Assembly (NCBI GenBank): GCA_016207465.1
Contig: JACQPP010000020.1
Location: 1 to 11,572, forward strand
Origin: Methanobacteriota archaeon
GTDB lineage: Archaea; Halobacteriota; Syntropharchaeia; JACQPP01
Direction: 5' to 3'
Length of the DNA stretch: 11,572 nucleotides
In this document: positions 1-6,327 of the stretch, in pieces
Numbering within the stretch: the stretch's first letter is position 1
Layout: the number at the start of each line of letters is the position of its first letter
The notes under the pieces: model-generated
Databases searched by the model: none
Seen by the model: only the letters and a program-made list of their open reading frames with translations
Told to the model about the DNA's origin: nothing
Translations under genes and position numbers: made by a program

Positions 1-671
1 TGCTTGATCCAGCGCATCTTCTTGATTTGGACGATGTAGAGGAAGAGGCTGAAGTCCTCGGGCTGGTAGTGGCGGAGGAGGATGAGGCCGTCGCTGGCGT
101 ACTCGGCGACACCGTACTTGGAGCGCATCTGGTCGGGGTCCGACTCGGCGGAGAAGATGGCGGTGGCCCCGATGTCCTTGATGATGCGGCGGAGGTGCAG
201 CATGCGCCCCCGGCGCTCGATGTCGCTCTTGCAGAGGTCGTCGTACTCGGTGATGGAGTCCAGGGCGATGATCTGGGCCCCCGACTCGGTGATGATCTTG
301 GGGAGCATGTCCAGGTAATCGGAGGTGATTTTGGAGCCCACGTCAATCTCCACGATTTCCACGTGGCGCAGGTCCAGCTGGCCCGACTCCACGTAGGGCT
401 TCATGTCCCACCCGAAGGCCATGGCATTCTTCAGCACCGACTCCACGTCGTCGCTGGCGGAGATGTAGAGGCATCGCTTCCCCCGGCGGAGGTGGTGGTA
501 GATGAACTGGAGGGCGAAGATGGTCTTCCCGGCCCCCGTGGGGCCGCTGACCACGATGACGTGGCCCAGGAGGAGGCCGCCGCCCAGCATCTCATCGAGA
601 GCCGGGACTCCGGTGGAGACCCTCTCTCCCATATCCACGACTTTCACTTTCTTGGTTGCCTCCGCCGCCAT
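1..671 (-). CDS. KaiC-like single-domain RecA-family ATPase (3' end outside window)
   Basis: RecA/KaiC-superfamily P-loop ATPase; in archaea such single-domain KaiC-like proteins are common signalling or regulatory ATPases with mostly unknown targets. Read on the minus strand from the ATG at 671-669, 223 codons are visible and no stop occurs before the window edge. The N-terminus (VSTGVPALDEMLGGGLLLGH) is typical of KaiC domains, followed by Walker A GPTGAGKT at residues 43-50 and Walker B IIALDS ending near Asp138. The last visible residues (IVQIKKMRWIKQ) match the strand that normally closes the KaiC core, so only a short C-terminal tail is probably missing. It is divergent from the rhodanese gene. 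A TATA-like box lies about 65 nt upstream of the start, implying a leader of roughly 40 nt; no convincing Shine-Dalgarno sequence is seen. The family is clear; the specific partner is unknown. Confidence 0.9.
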   Translation of the reverse strand, partial: MAAEATKKVKVVDMGERVSTGVPALDEMLGGGLLLGHVIVVSGPTGAGKTIFALQFIYHHLRRGKRCLYISASDDVESVLKNAMAFGWDMKPYVESGQLDLRHVEIVEIDVGSKITSDYLDMLPKIITESGAQIIALDSITEYDDLCKSDIERRGRMLHLRRIIKDIGATAIFSAESDPDQMRSKYGVAEYASDGLILLRHYQPEDFSLFLYIVQIKKMRWIK

Positions 672-733
672 GGATGGACCCGAGAGGGGGGCGGGATGCG
701 CCTCCCTGTAACGTTAACGGGGACGGGGATTTT

Positions 734-742
734 ACATAAACC
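734..742 (-). promoter_or_regulatory. TATA-like box for the KaiC-like gene
   Basis: The minus strand reads GGTTTATGT, the same type of box as found upstream of the SelD-like, PAC2 and CaiB genes in this window. Transcription would be expected to start about 25 nt downstream, near 710-715, giving a leader of about 40 nt before the ATG at 671. Confidence 0.5.
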
Positions 743-780
743 TTTCTCTCCGATGGTCGGAAAACCCTTATGCGGGGACA

Positions 781-860
781 GGGGAGGCTCCTCCCTGGAG
801 CCCCCAAGATATGCCTCCGCCTTTCGACTTCGTCGAAAATCGGCGCCTCCCCGGGGAGGC
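781..860. repeat. Composite of three consecutive hairpins in the divergent intergenic region
   Basis: Three inverted repeats follow one another. First, GGCTCC (786-791) pairs with GGAGCC (797-802), extended by GGG/CCC around a bulged A785. Second, TTTCGAC (822-828) pairs with GTCGAAA (832-838) around a triloop that reads TTC on plus and GAA on minus. Third, 845-860 (GCCTCCCCGGGGAGGC) is a perfect 16-bp palindrome. The rest of the 672-929 interval holds the two divergent promoters and no open frame I can support. The same order (G-rich hairpin, CGACTNCGTCG hairpin, third hairpin) recurs at 8308-8400 inside the p30 gene. Confidence 0.6.
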
Positions 861-885
861 ACACGACCCTTCGGGCGGGCAACGA

Positions 886-896
886 GGTTTGATAGG
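886..896 (+). promoter_or_regulatory. Possible TATA box for the rhodanese gene
   Basis: GGTTTGATAGG lies about 40 nt upstream of the ATG at 930, the same distance as the TATA box of the SelD-like gene. A second candidate, CTATACTT near 909-916, is too close to the ATG unless translation starts further inside the frame. A TATA-like CCCTTATG near 764-772 would instead give a leader carrying the hairpin cluster. I cannot choose firmly. Confidence 0.3.
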
Positions 897-929
897 ACCT
901 GAAAACGGCTATACTTTCCTATAACGGCG

Positions 930-1700
930 ATGGAGAACTTCCTGGTTGATATCCCCTGGGTGCTTCAGCACCGGGGGGACCCCGGGCTGCGGCTGGTGGA
1001 CCTGCGGAGGCCCGCGGACTACCTGGGGGGCCACATCCCGGGGGCGGTGAACATCCCCATCGGGGAGGTCCTCCACATCACGGGGCAGGTGGCCCACGTC
1101 CCCCCGGCGGAGCGCTTCGCGGCCACCCTGGGGGCCCGGGGCATATCCAACGACACCCATGTGGTGGCCTACGACGACCGCTACGGGACCTATGCCTGCC
1201 GCTTCCTCTATACCCTGGACCTCTACGGCCACACCCGGATGAGCATGCTGGGGGTCAACTTCGACCGCTACCAGGGCGAGGGACACCCCCTGGAGACCGG
1301 GACCCCCGCGGTCCCCCGCTCCACCTACACCCCCCGGACCCAGGCCGACCGGCTGGCCACCAAGGCAGACGTCCTCGACCGGCTGAAAGACCCGGGGACC
1401 CGGCTGGTGGACACCCGTTCCCCCCAGGAATTCATGATGGGCCACATCCCCGGGGCGGCCAGCCTCCCCTGGATGAGCCTCATCGCCCCCGACCGCCTCT
1501 ACCGGAGCCCCGAGGAACTCCGGGCCCTCCTCCGGGAGAAGGGGGTCACCCCCGACCGGGAGGTCATCTGCTACTGCAACATGGGGATGACCAGCAGCCA
1601 CACCTACTGGGCCCTCCGCCAGGCCGGCTACCCCCGCGTCCGCATGTACCCCGAGTCCTACACCGAGTGGGGCATGGACCCCACGACTCCCAAAGAGTGA
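930..1700 (+). CDS. Tandem-domain rhodanese (thiosulfate/3-mercaptopyruvate sulfurtransferase)
   Basis: Cytosolic sulfurtransferase that moves sulfane sulfur from thiosulfate or mercaptopyruvate onto an active-site cysteine and then to an acceptor. The 256-residue protein has two rhodanese domains. The N-terminal domain (LVDLRRPADYLGGHIPGAVN) has no cysteine in its active-site loop (VAYDDRYGTYACR), as is usual for the structural half. The C-terminal domain (LVDTRSPQEFMMGHIPGA) carries the catalytic loop YCNMGMTSSH, with the Cys at the expected place, and ends in the family signature SYTEWGMDP. It is followed at once by a hairpin that includes its TGA stop, then by the SelD-like gene on the same strand, 113 bp away with its own promoter. 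The neighbouring SelD-like and TusA genes suggest that it feeds persulfide sulfur, or selenium, into that pathway; this is inference. Confidence 0.93.
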   Translation: MENFLVDIPWVLQHRGDPGLRLVDLRRPADYLGGHIPGAVNIPIGEVLHITGQVAHVPPAERFAATLGARGISNDTHVVAYDDRYGTYACRFLYTLDLYGHTRMSMLGVNFDRYQGEGHPLETGTPAVPRSTYTPRTQADRLATKADVLDRLKDPGTRLVDTRSPQEFMMGHIPGAASLPWMSLIAPDRLYRSPEELRALLREKGVTPDREVICYCNMGMTSSHTYWALRQAGYPRVRMYPESYTEWGMDPTTPKE

Positions 1701-1734
1701 AATTTTCGCTCCGCTGCGCTCCGCGAAAATTTCA
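1698..1734 (-). repeat. Stop-codon hairpin of the rhodanese gene (GGA-type loop, minus orientation)
   Basis: Perfect 12-bp arms TGAAATTTTCGC (1698-1709) and GCGAAAATTTCA (1723-1734); the TGA stop codon is the outer end of the left arm. On the minus strand the 13-nt loop reads GGAGCGCAGCGGA: GGA opposite GGA, two G-C/C-G pairs, and a GCA triloop. It is the one copy in which the GA/GA step is replaced by GGA/GGA. No T-run follows on the coding strand, so it is not a standard terminator. Confidence 0.8.
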
Positions 1735-1769
1735 CAAAAAGCGGTGTCATCGAGCCCCACCCGTAACTA

Positions 1770-1777
1770 CCTTTATG
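1770..1777 (+). promoter_or_regulatory. TATA box of the SelD-like gene
   Basis: ACCTTTATG at about 1769-1777 lies 40 nt upstream of the ATG at 1814. The last bases of the box (ATG, 1775-1777) form the outer end of the hairpin whose other end is the start codon region. Expected transcription start is near 1800, inside the hairpin. Confidence 0.6.
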
Positions 1778-1815
1778 TTTTTTCCTCGCGAACGTAGTGA
1801 GCGAGGAAAAAACAT
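1775..1815 (+). repeat. Start-codon hairpin of the SelD-like gene (tandem GA, GTA triloop)
   Basis: Perfect 15-bp arms ATGTTTTTTCCTCGC (1775-1789) and GCGAGGAAAAAACAT (1801-1815). The 11-nt loop GAACGTAGTGA (1790-1800) folds as GA/GA mismatches, A-T and C-G pairs, and a GTA triloop. The left arm overlaps the TATA box and the right arm ends in the first two bases of the ATG at 1814, so one palindrome ties promoter and start codon together. Confidence 0.85.
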
Positions 1816-3238
1816 GGATGAAGTCCGGGAGTTCTGGGACCGGGTCGCCCGCTACAAGGAGATGGGGATGGACCCCCTGAAGTGGATTGCGGGGTGCGCC
1901 GTCAAGGTGGACCTCACCACCGTGGTCTATCCGGCCCTCCGGCAGATACGCCCCGAGCTGGAGACCTACGGCATCCATGTCTCCAGCCGCGCCGACGCCG
2001 ACATGTTCCCCAGCCACCGGGACAACTTCGAGGTGGAGCGCCGCATCTACAACCTGGAGAGCCCCCGGGTGGACCCCGAGGACCTCCGCCGCGTGAATCC
2101 CGACCGGGGCATCAGCCTCGTCCAGGTCCACCAGCGCAGCGCCGACAAGCCCGAGAAGTTCGCCGAGGCCCTCCTCCGCCTCTACCGCGAAATCGGCAGG
2201 GCCCATGTGGACTTCACCGTGGGCAAGGGCCACTCCATCATCACCCCCTACCCCCAGGCCCAGTTCGCCCTCTTTGACTTCCTCCGCGAGCCCACGGGGA
2301 CACCGGATGGATACACCCTGGCCAACAACGACACCATCCAGGTCATCGACCCCACCCTCGACCCCGCCAGCCCCGAGCAGGCCGCCGTGGCCGTCTCCAA
2401 CAGCCTCAACGACCTCCTCACCCTCGGCGTCCACGAGGACCTCGGGCTGCTGCCGGTCTACGACGCCCCCACCCCCGGGATGCGGGAGCGGATTGCGAAG
2501 AACATGGCCGACTTCGCCCGCCGCCACGGCCTCCGCCTCCACGACGCCCCTCAGCCCCAGACCGGCAAGCTCCTCATGGGGGCCACCGTCATCGGCCGCA
2601 CCCACCGGGAGCCCCCCCACACCCCCGCCGGATTCACCCCCGGCATGGAAATCGTAGTCACCCGCCCCTTCGGGGACCTCGCCCCCATCAACGTCTACCT
2701 CTCCTGCCTCGCCGACGAGGAATACATGAAAAAACTGGGGGAGGCCGGACTCACCCTCGACGAGGCCCGCCGGGCCAAGGAGGACGTCGTCAAGACCATG
2801 ACCCAGCCCAACCTCGAAGTGGGCAGAATCATCGCCCGATACCGCCCCGCCTACGGCCAGAAGTTCAACCCCACCGAGCACATCGCGGGCACCGGCGACC
2901 TCTCCGGCCCCGGAGTCTACATCTTCAAGGAGATGGCCCAGCTCGCCAAGGCAGATTTGCGCCTCGACACACTGCCCCTCGCCTACCCCCGCTACGTGGA
3001 GTTCGCCACCCGCGAGTTCATCATGGACAATGGCACCGCCGGAACCAACGGGGCGGTGGCCATGGTCGCCCAGGCACACATCAGCGAATCCATCCAGAAG
3101 GACCTGCGCAGGGCGGGCTACAACCCCCAGGTCATCGGGAGGGTCCTCGGACCCGGGCCCGGGAGGGTCACGGCCCCCCGGAGCCTGGAAGGGATGGTGG
3201 CCAACCGCGGGCTGCTCAAGGAGTTCGAACTCACGTAG
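1814..3238 (+). CDS. SelD-like (selenophosphate synthetase-related) AIR-synthase/PurM superfamily protein
   Basis: Member of the PurM/AIR-synthase fold, closest by eye to selenide-water dikinase, which makes selenophosphate from ATP and selenide. Evidence over 474 residues: GCAVK (Cys28, Lys31) matches the catalytic Cys-x-x-Lys of SelD; SNSLNDLLTLG (195-205) matches its NAISDIFAMGG segment; HDAPQPQTGKLLMGATVIG (243-261) matches HSIDAPEPIFGLAVTG; TRPFGDL (293-299) follows as in SelD; HIAGTGDLSGPG (356-367) and GTAGTNGA (417-424) take the places of DVTGFGLLGH and DPQTSGGLL. It is about 130 residues longer than ordinary SelD, so it is a divergent paralogue, and selenide need not be the substrate. 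The ATG at 1814 is chosen because it sits just after promoter and hairpin; an upstream in-frame ATG at 1667 lies within the rhodanese gene. TusA follows 8 bp downstream, pointing to chalcogen (S or Se) activation and transfer. Confidence 0.75.
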   Translation: MDEVREFWDRVARYKEMGMDPLKWIAGCAVKVDLTTVVYPALRQIRPELETYGIHVSSRADADMFPSHRDNFEVERRIYNLESPRVDPEDLRRVNPDRGISLVQVHQRSADKPEKFAEALLRLYREIGRAHVDFTVGKGHSIITPYPQAQFALFDFLREPTGTPDGYTLANNDTIQVIDPTLDPASPEQAAVAVSNSLNDLLTLGVHEDLGLLPVYDAPTPGMRERIAKNMADFARRHGLRLHDAPQPQTGKLLMGATVIGRTHREPPHTPAGFTPGMEIVVTRPFGDLAPINVYLSCLADEEYMKKLGEAGLTLDEARRAKEDVVKTMTQPNLEVGRIIARYRPAYGQKFNPTEHIAGTGDLSGPGVYIFKEMAQLAKADLRLDTLPLAYPRYVEFATREFIMDNGTAGTNGAVAMVAQAHISESIQKDLRRAGYNPQVIGRVLGPGPGRVTAPRSLEGMVANRGLLKEFELT

Positions 3239-3246
3239 AGGATGCC

Positions 3247-3492
3247 ATGACCGAGACGGCCGTTCAGCCTCACAAGAAGTTAGACCTTTCGGGTGAAGTA
3301 TGCCCCTGGCCGGTGATTTTCACCCAGAAGGAGGTCAAGAAGATGGCCCCCGGCGAGGTCCTGGAGGTCCTCACCGACAACCTCCCCAGCGTCACCAACA
3401 TCCCCGATGCCCTCGCCAAGGAGGGCCACCAGGTCCTCGCCACCGGGGAGGCCAGCCCCGGGGTCTACCGCATCCTGATTCGGAAGAAGTGA
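3247..3492 (+). CDS. TusA/SirA-family sulfur carrier protein
   Basis: Small cytosolic sulfur carrier of 81 residues, the usual family length. Its LDLSGEVCPWPVI segment contains the family's CPxP motif; the Cys at about residue 19 carries a persulfide (or possibly selenium) handed on by a rhodanese or cysteine desulfurase. The remainder (GEVLEVLTDNLPSVTNIPDA) is the standard beta-alpha fold. The start follows the SelD-like stop by 8 bp, with GAGG as a fair ribosome-binding site, so the two are cotranscribed. In bacteria the TusA homologue YedF is often linked to selD, and this pairing is analogous. TusA may deliver to, or take from, the SelD-like enzyme; the direction cannot be told from sequence. 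Confidence 0.93.
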   Translation: MTETAVQPHKKLDLSGEVCPWPVIFTQKEVKKMAPGEVLEVLTDNLPSVTNIPDALAKEGHQVLATGEASPGVYRILIRKK

Positions 3493-3497
3493 AGCCC

Positions 3498-3782
3498 ATG
3501 GGGAAAACAGTCCGTGCCCACCTCTACATCTCGGGGGAGGTCCAGGGAGTGGGATTCCGCGCCTTCGTCCAGCGGGTCTCCATGAAAGGGGGCCTCGCCG
3601 GGTGGGTGCGCAACCTCGACGACGGCCGCGTGGAGGCCATACTGGAGGGGGAGGAGGGAGCAGTCCAGGAGGCCATGGCGCGGGTGAAGAAGGGCCCTCC
3701 CTTCTCCCGGGTCCAGAAGTGCGAGGTGTCGTGGGAATCTCCGGATGGTGGGTTCGGGGGGCTGTTCGAAGTGCGGGGATAA
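3498..3782 (+). CDS. Acylphosphatase
   Basis: Small enzyme of 94 residues that hydrolyses acyl phosphates to carboxylate and phosphate. The signature GEVQGVGFRAFV holds the catalytic Arg that binds phosphate, and GWVRNLDDGRVEA holds the catalytic Asn; both are intact. Length is typical for the family. It begins 5 bp after the TusA stop, so it is the last gene of the SelD-like/TusA transcript. Acylphosphatases occur in many contexts, and a specific role in sulfur or selenium chemistry is not implied; removal of mixed-anhydride or phosphorylated by-products of the kinase next door is only a thought. Confidence 0.95.
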   Translation: MGKTVRAHLYISGEVQGVGFRAFVQRVSMKGGLAGWVRNLDDGRVEAILEGEEGAVQEAMARVKKGPPFSRVQKCEVSWESPDGGFGGLFEVRG

Positions 3783-3786
3783 GGGT

Positions 3787-3796
3787 GGCTTTTTCC
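3787..3796 (+). promoter_or_regulatory. Weak TATA-like box before the M28 peptidase
   Basis: TGGCTTTTTC is centred about 27 nt upstream of the ATG at 3819, the spacing of a leaderless archaeal gene, and resembles the GGCTTTTACC box of purA. The gap to the acylphosphatase is only 36 bp, so readthrough from the upstream operon is equally possible. Confidence 0.3.
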
Positions 3797-3818
3797 CCCG
3801 GGGACCAATCCCACATCC

Positions 3819-5027
3819 ATGGAGCCCCCCGGCCCCCCGCCTGCGGAGGAGCGCATCCGGGAGTGGCTCCAGGTCCTCTGCCGGGGGGGCCACCGGGTCT
3901 CCGGCTCCCCCGAGTGCCGGGCCGCCGCCCTCGAAATCCGCCGGGGGATGGAGGCCGCCGGGCTCGCCGTGGGGGATGAAGAGTTCGCCTTCCACCCCTC
4001 CCACCCCACCGGGCTCATCCTCCACTACGCCGTGTTCATCCTGGCGGCCCTCCTCACCCTCCGCGGCGCCCCCCTCCCCGGCCTCCTCCTCGCCGGGGTC
4101 GCCATGGCCTCCGCCTACGGCTCCGAGACCGGCCGCTGGGACCTCCTCCTCCACCTCACACCCCGGCGCCGGGGCGTCAATATCGTCGGCCACGGGAACC
4201 CGGGGGGAACCCGGAGGCTCATCGTCATGGCCCACTATGACGGGACCCGCGCGGGGCGCGTCTTCAACCCCCGGGTCACGGAGAGGTTCGGGCCCCGCGT
4301 CAAGGGGCTCCCCTTCCTCCTCCAGAGCCCCTTCCTCCCCCTGAACCTGGGCATCCTCGGGGTCTTCCTCTCCCCTCTCCTCACCCTGGCGGGGGCGGCC
4401 CTCCCGGCCACCCTCCTAGCCCTCTACGGCATCCTCTCCCTCGCCATCGGCTCCCTCCTCATGGCCGACTGGGCGGTGGCCCCCCCCATCCCCGCCGCCA
4501 ACGACAACGGCACCGGGGTCGCCGCCATGCTGGCCGCGGCCCCCGGACTGCAAGCCCCCGGCCTGGAGGTGTGGCTGGTGGCCACCGACGCCGAGGAACT
4601 CGGGCTCAAGGGGGCCACCGCCTTCTGCCACCGCCACAGGCAGACCATCCGCTCGAAGCCCACCCTCTTCCTCAACCTCGAGTCGGTGGGATGCGGCCGG
4701 CTCTGCACCCTCTCCAAGGAGGGCGGCTATGTCCTCCCCCTGGGCCTCGCCTACCCCCCCGCCGCCCGGAGGGCCCTCGAAGAGGCCGCCCGCCGCCAGT
4801 CCAAGCCTCCCCTCCCCGTGGAGATGGCCCCCGTGGGCACCGACGCCCAGATTCTGCTCCGCCGCCGCCTCCAGGCCATCACCCTCATCGCCTTCAGCGC
4901 CCACGCCTTCATCGAGAACTACCACTGGCCCACCGACACCCCCGAGAACGTGGACACCGGGGTGGTCCGAGAGGCCGTGGAGTGGACCCGGGCCATCGCC
5001 CAGACATGGGCCGAGCAGAAGGCATAG
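3819..5027 (+). CDS. Membrane-embedded M28-family zinc peptidase
   Basis: Putative aminopeptidase-type metallohydrolase of the M28 family, 402 residues. Metal ligands and catalytic residues can be followed: AHYD (His139), AANDNGTG (Asp229), DAEELG (Glu259/Glu260), NLESVG (Glu288) and ENYHWPTDT (His349). Unlike soluble M28 enzymes, hydrophobic stretches interrupt the catalytic domain: about residues 66-100 before the His ligand, and about 168-217 between the His139 loop and Asp229, together probably four membrane helices. There is no obvious signal peptide; the N-terminal 60 residues look soluble. The protein therefore probably sits in the cytoplasmic membrane, with the active site formed by segments between and after the helices. 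It converges tail to tail with the methyltransferase gene, whose stop is 13 bp away. Substrate unknown. Confidence 0.85.
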   Translation: MEPPGPPPAEERIREWLQVLCRGGHRVSGSPECRAAALEIRRGMEAAGLAVGDEEFAFHPSHPTGLILHYAVFILAALLTLRGAPLPGLLLAGVAMASAYGSETGRWDLLLHLTPRRRGVNIVGHGNPGGTRRLIVMAHYDGTRAGRVFNPRVTERFGPRVKGLPFLLQSPFLPLNLGILGVFLSPLLTLAGAALPATLLALYGILSLAIGSLLMADWAVAPPIPAANDNGTGVAAMLAAAPGLQAPGLEVWLVATDAEELGLKGATAFCHRHRQTIRSKPTLFLNLESVGCGRLCTLSKEGGYVLPLGLAYPPAARRALEEAARRQSKPPLPVEMAPVGTDAQILLRRRLQAITLIAFSAHAFIENYHWPTDTPENVDTGVVREAVEWTRAIAQTWAEQKA

Positions 5028-5040
5028 AGGAACCCGAATC

Positions 5041-5652
5041 CTACGACTTGCAGGCCACGCCGGACACCAGCCGAATCCCCGGGGGCATCGAGTCCTCCCG
5101 GCTCCTCACCGCCTTGAACCCCGCCCCCCGGATGGCCTCCCCGCTTCGCCGGTTCAGGTGGCACCCCGCGGAGACCACCCTCCAGATGGGGGTGAGTCCG
5201 TCTTCGAGGGCCCCCCTCCAGTCCTCGTGGCGCACATGCTCGATGAACCGGTAGGCTCCCCCGGGGCGCAGGACCCGCCGGACCTCCCCCAGTGCCTGGG
5301 CCGGGTCGGGGATGGTGCAGAGCACCAGGGTCCCCACCACCGAATCGAAACTCCCGTCGGGGAAGGGCAGTTCCTCGGCCCCCGCCGGGTGGAACTCCAC
5401 GGGCCTCCCCAGCGCGCGGGCCCGCTCCCGGGCCTGCTGGAGCATGTAGGGGTCGGGCTCCGCGGCCACCAGCCGCGCCCCCCGCGGGTAGTGGGGGAGG
5501 CCCGCCCCGGTCCCCGCCCCAATCTCCAGCACATCCCCCGAGATTCCCTCCAGCACCCAGGGGCGAAGGCGGGAGAAGACACGCCGCTCGTTGGCGGCCA
5601 TCATCCGGTCGTAGAGGGCGGCGAAGACCGGGTGCCCCGTTTTTTCCACCAT
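5041..5652 (-). CDS. METTL7-like class I SAM-dependent methyltransferase
   Basis: Cytosolic methyltransferase of 203 residues. Motif I is VLEIGAGTGAGLPHYP, the acidic end of strand 2 is AAEPDP, the post-II region is LPFPDGSFDSVVGTLVLCTIPDP, and the family-specific tail RVLRPGG, EHVRHEDW and SAGCHLNRRS follows. The LVLCTIPDP/CHLNR combination resembles the METTL7/UbiE-like group, some of whose animal members methylate small thiols; whether this archaeal protein does is unknown. The ATG at 5652 is chosen because HPVFAALYDRMM marks the usual family N-terminus and because it is one base after the stop of the zinc protein. Longer in-frame extension upstream only overlaps that gene. A zinc protein and methyltransferase pair in one transcript may work together. 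Confidence 0.88.
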   Translation of the reverse strand: MVEKTGHPVFAALYDRMMAANERRVFSRLRPWVLEGISGDVLEIGAGTGAGLPHYPRGARLVAAEPDPYMLQQARERARALGRPVEFHPAGAEELPFPDGSFDSVVGTLVLCTIPDPAQALGEVRRVLRPGGAYRFIEHVRHEDWRGALEDGLTPIWRVVSAGCHLNRRSGEAIRGAGFKAVRSREDSMPPGIRLVSGVACKS

Positions 5653-5653
5653 C

Positions 5654-5815
5654 TCACAGGGCCATCTTCTGCTGCATCTTGTATCCCTTGGCCCCGTGGC
5701 TCCGGCAGAAGACCCGGTTGCTGATGAGCACATGGCACCCGCCGCAGACCGGCTGCCGGCAAATCTGGCACCGCCCCACCGCCGGGGCCCCGGGATGAAC
5801 AATGCAGGGGTCCAT
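5654..5815 (-). CDS. Small B-box-like zinc-binding protein
   Basis: A 53-residue protein rich in metal-ligand pairs: Cys4-x2-His7, Cys16-x2-Cys19, Cys24-x2-Cys27-His28 and Cys37-x2-His40, which is enough for two zinc ions in a B-box-like cross-brace. The tail (GAKGYKMQQKMAL) is basic. It is real rather than chance: ligand spacing is regular, it has a strong TATA box at the right place, and its stop is one base from the methyltransferase start. B-box-like domains usually mediate protein contacts or bind nucleic acid; here the likely partner is the cotranscribed methyltransferase. The ATG at 5815 lies about 29 nt after the TATA centre, so the transcript is probably leaderless. Confidence 0.8.
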   Translation of the reverse strand: MDPCIVHPGAPAVGRCQICRQPVCGGCHVLISNRVFCRSHGAKGYKMQQKMAL

Positions 5816-5839
5816 CGGTTTTCCCCACCGCCTCCCGTC

Positions 5840-5848
5840 TATTTAAAC
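5840..5848 (-). promoter_or_regulatory. TATA box of the zinc protein-methyltransferase operon
   Basis: The minus strand reads GTTTAAATA, the best TATA match in the window. Its centre is about 29 nt before the ATG at 5815, fitting a leaderless transcript. It overlaps the TAA stop (5845-5843) of the upstream membrane-protein gene. Confidence 0.65.
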
Positions 5849-6316
5849 GCTCCTCGCCCCCAGCCCCCAGATTTCCCGGAAGGTCCCCACGATGTCCCGG
5901 TCCGGGGGCCCCGACAGCAGGATGGCCGCCGCGAAAAAGAGGAGCACCCCGAGGAACCCCGCCGCCCGCCGGCTCACCGGCCGCGCATACCTCTCCCCCA
6001 GGAAACCCCCCACCTCCCCCTGCACCTCCCCGGGGGCCACCACCGCCTTGTACGGGGTGATGTCCCCCACCCGGGCCCCGCCGCGGGAGACCACCAGCGT
6101 CTCCTGGAGATAGTAGAAGGAGCCGTCCCGAACATACCAGAGGGTGTCCCACCCGTCGAGACCTACATACTGCACCGCGTATCCCCTCGACTCCAGGAAC
6201 CTCTGGACCTCCGGCAGGTCCCGGGGCCGCCAGGAGTAGCGCACCCAGCGGGGGGAGAAGAGGGAGCGGTTGAGGTGGTAGTAGGTGGAGGAGAGATGCG
6301 GAGATGCCTCAGACAT
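5843..6316 (-). CDS. Conserved-looking small protein with one C-terminal membrane helix
   Basis: Family not recognised. From the ATG at 6316 the protein has 157 residues; a TTG at 6331 overlapping the AAA gene's stop codon would add five residues. The first 110 residues look like a soluble alpha/beta domain (RPRDLPEVQRFLESRGYAVQ, then DTLWYVRDGSFYYLQETLVV). A single helix of about 18 residues (FLGVLLFFAAAILLSG, near 121-136) follows a basic stretch (RPVSRR), so the bulk probably faces the cytoplasm. It lies 11 bp after the AAA ATPase gene and is probably cotranscribed with it, which may indicate a membrane-bound partner or substrate adaptor of the ATPase. No catalytic motif is visible. Confidence 0.7.
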   Translation of the reverse strand: MSEASPHLSSTYYHLNRSLFSPRWVRYSWRPRDLPEVQRFLESRGYAVQYVGLDGWDTLWYVRDGSFYYLQETLVVSRGGARVGDITPYKAVVAPGEVQGEVGGFLGERYARPVSRRAAGFLGVLLFFAAAILLSGPPDRDIVGTFREIWGLGARSV

Positions 6317-6327
6317 AATCGCTGATG

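Noticed and set aside
1667..1813. Start of the SelD-like gene at 1667
   Set aside because: This would lie within the rhodanese gene and upstream of the promoter; the ATG at 1814 has the proper TATA spacing.
1698..1815. Interpretation of the boundary hairpins as ordinary intrinsic terminators
   Set aside because: Several stand before genes, overlap TATA boxes and start codons, and most lack a T-run after the stem. The p30 stop copy, with T7 after the stop, remains a possible exception.
1658..3079. A 473-codon minus-strand open frame
   Set aside because: It is the antisense shadow of the SelD-like gene with Gly/Glu/Val/His-biased composition and no recognisable motif.
1814..3238. Selenocysteine codon in the SelD-like or TusA genes
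   Set aside because: No in-frame TGA is present; the key residues are encoded as ordinary cysteine.
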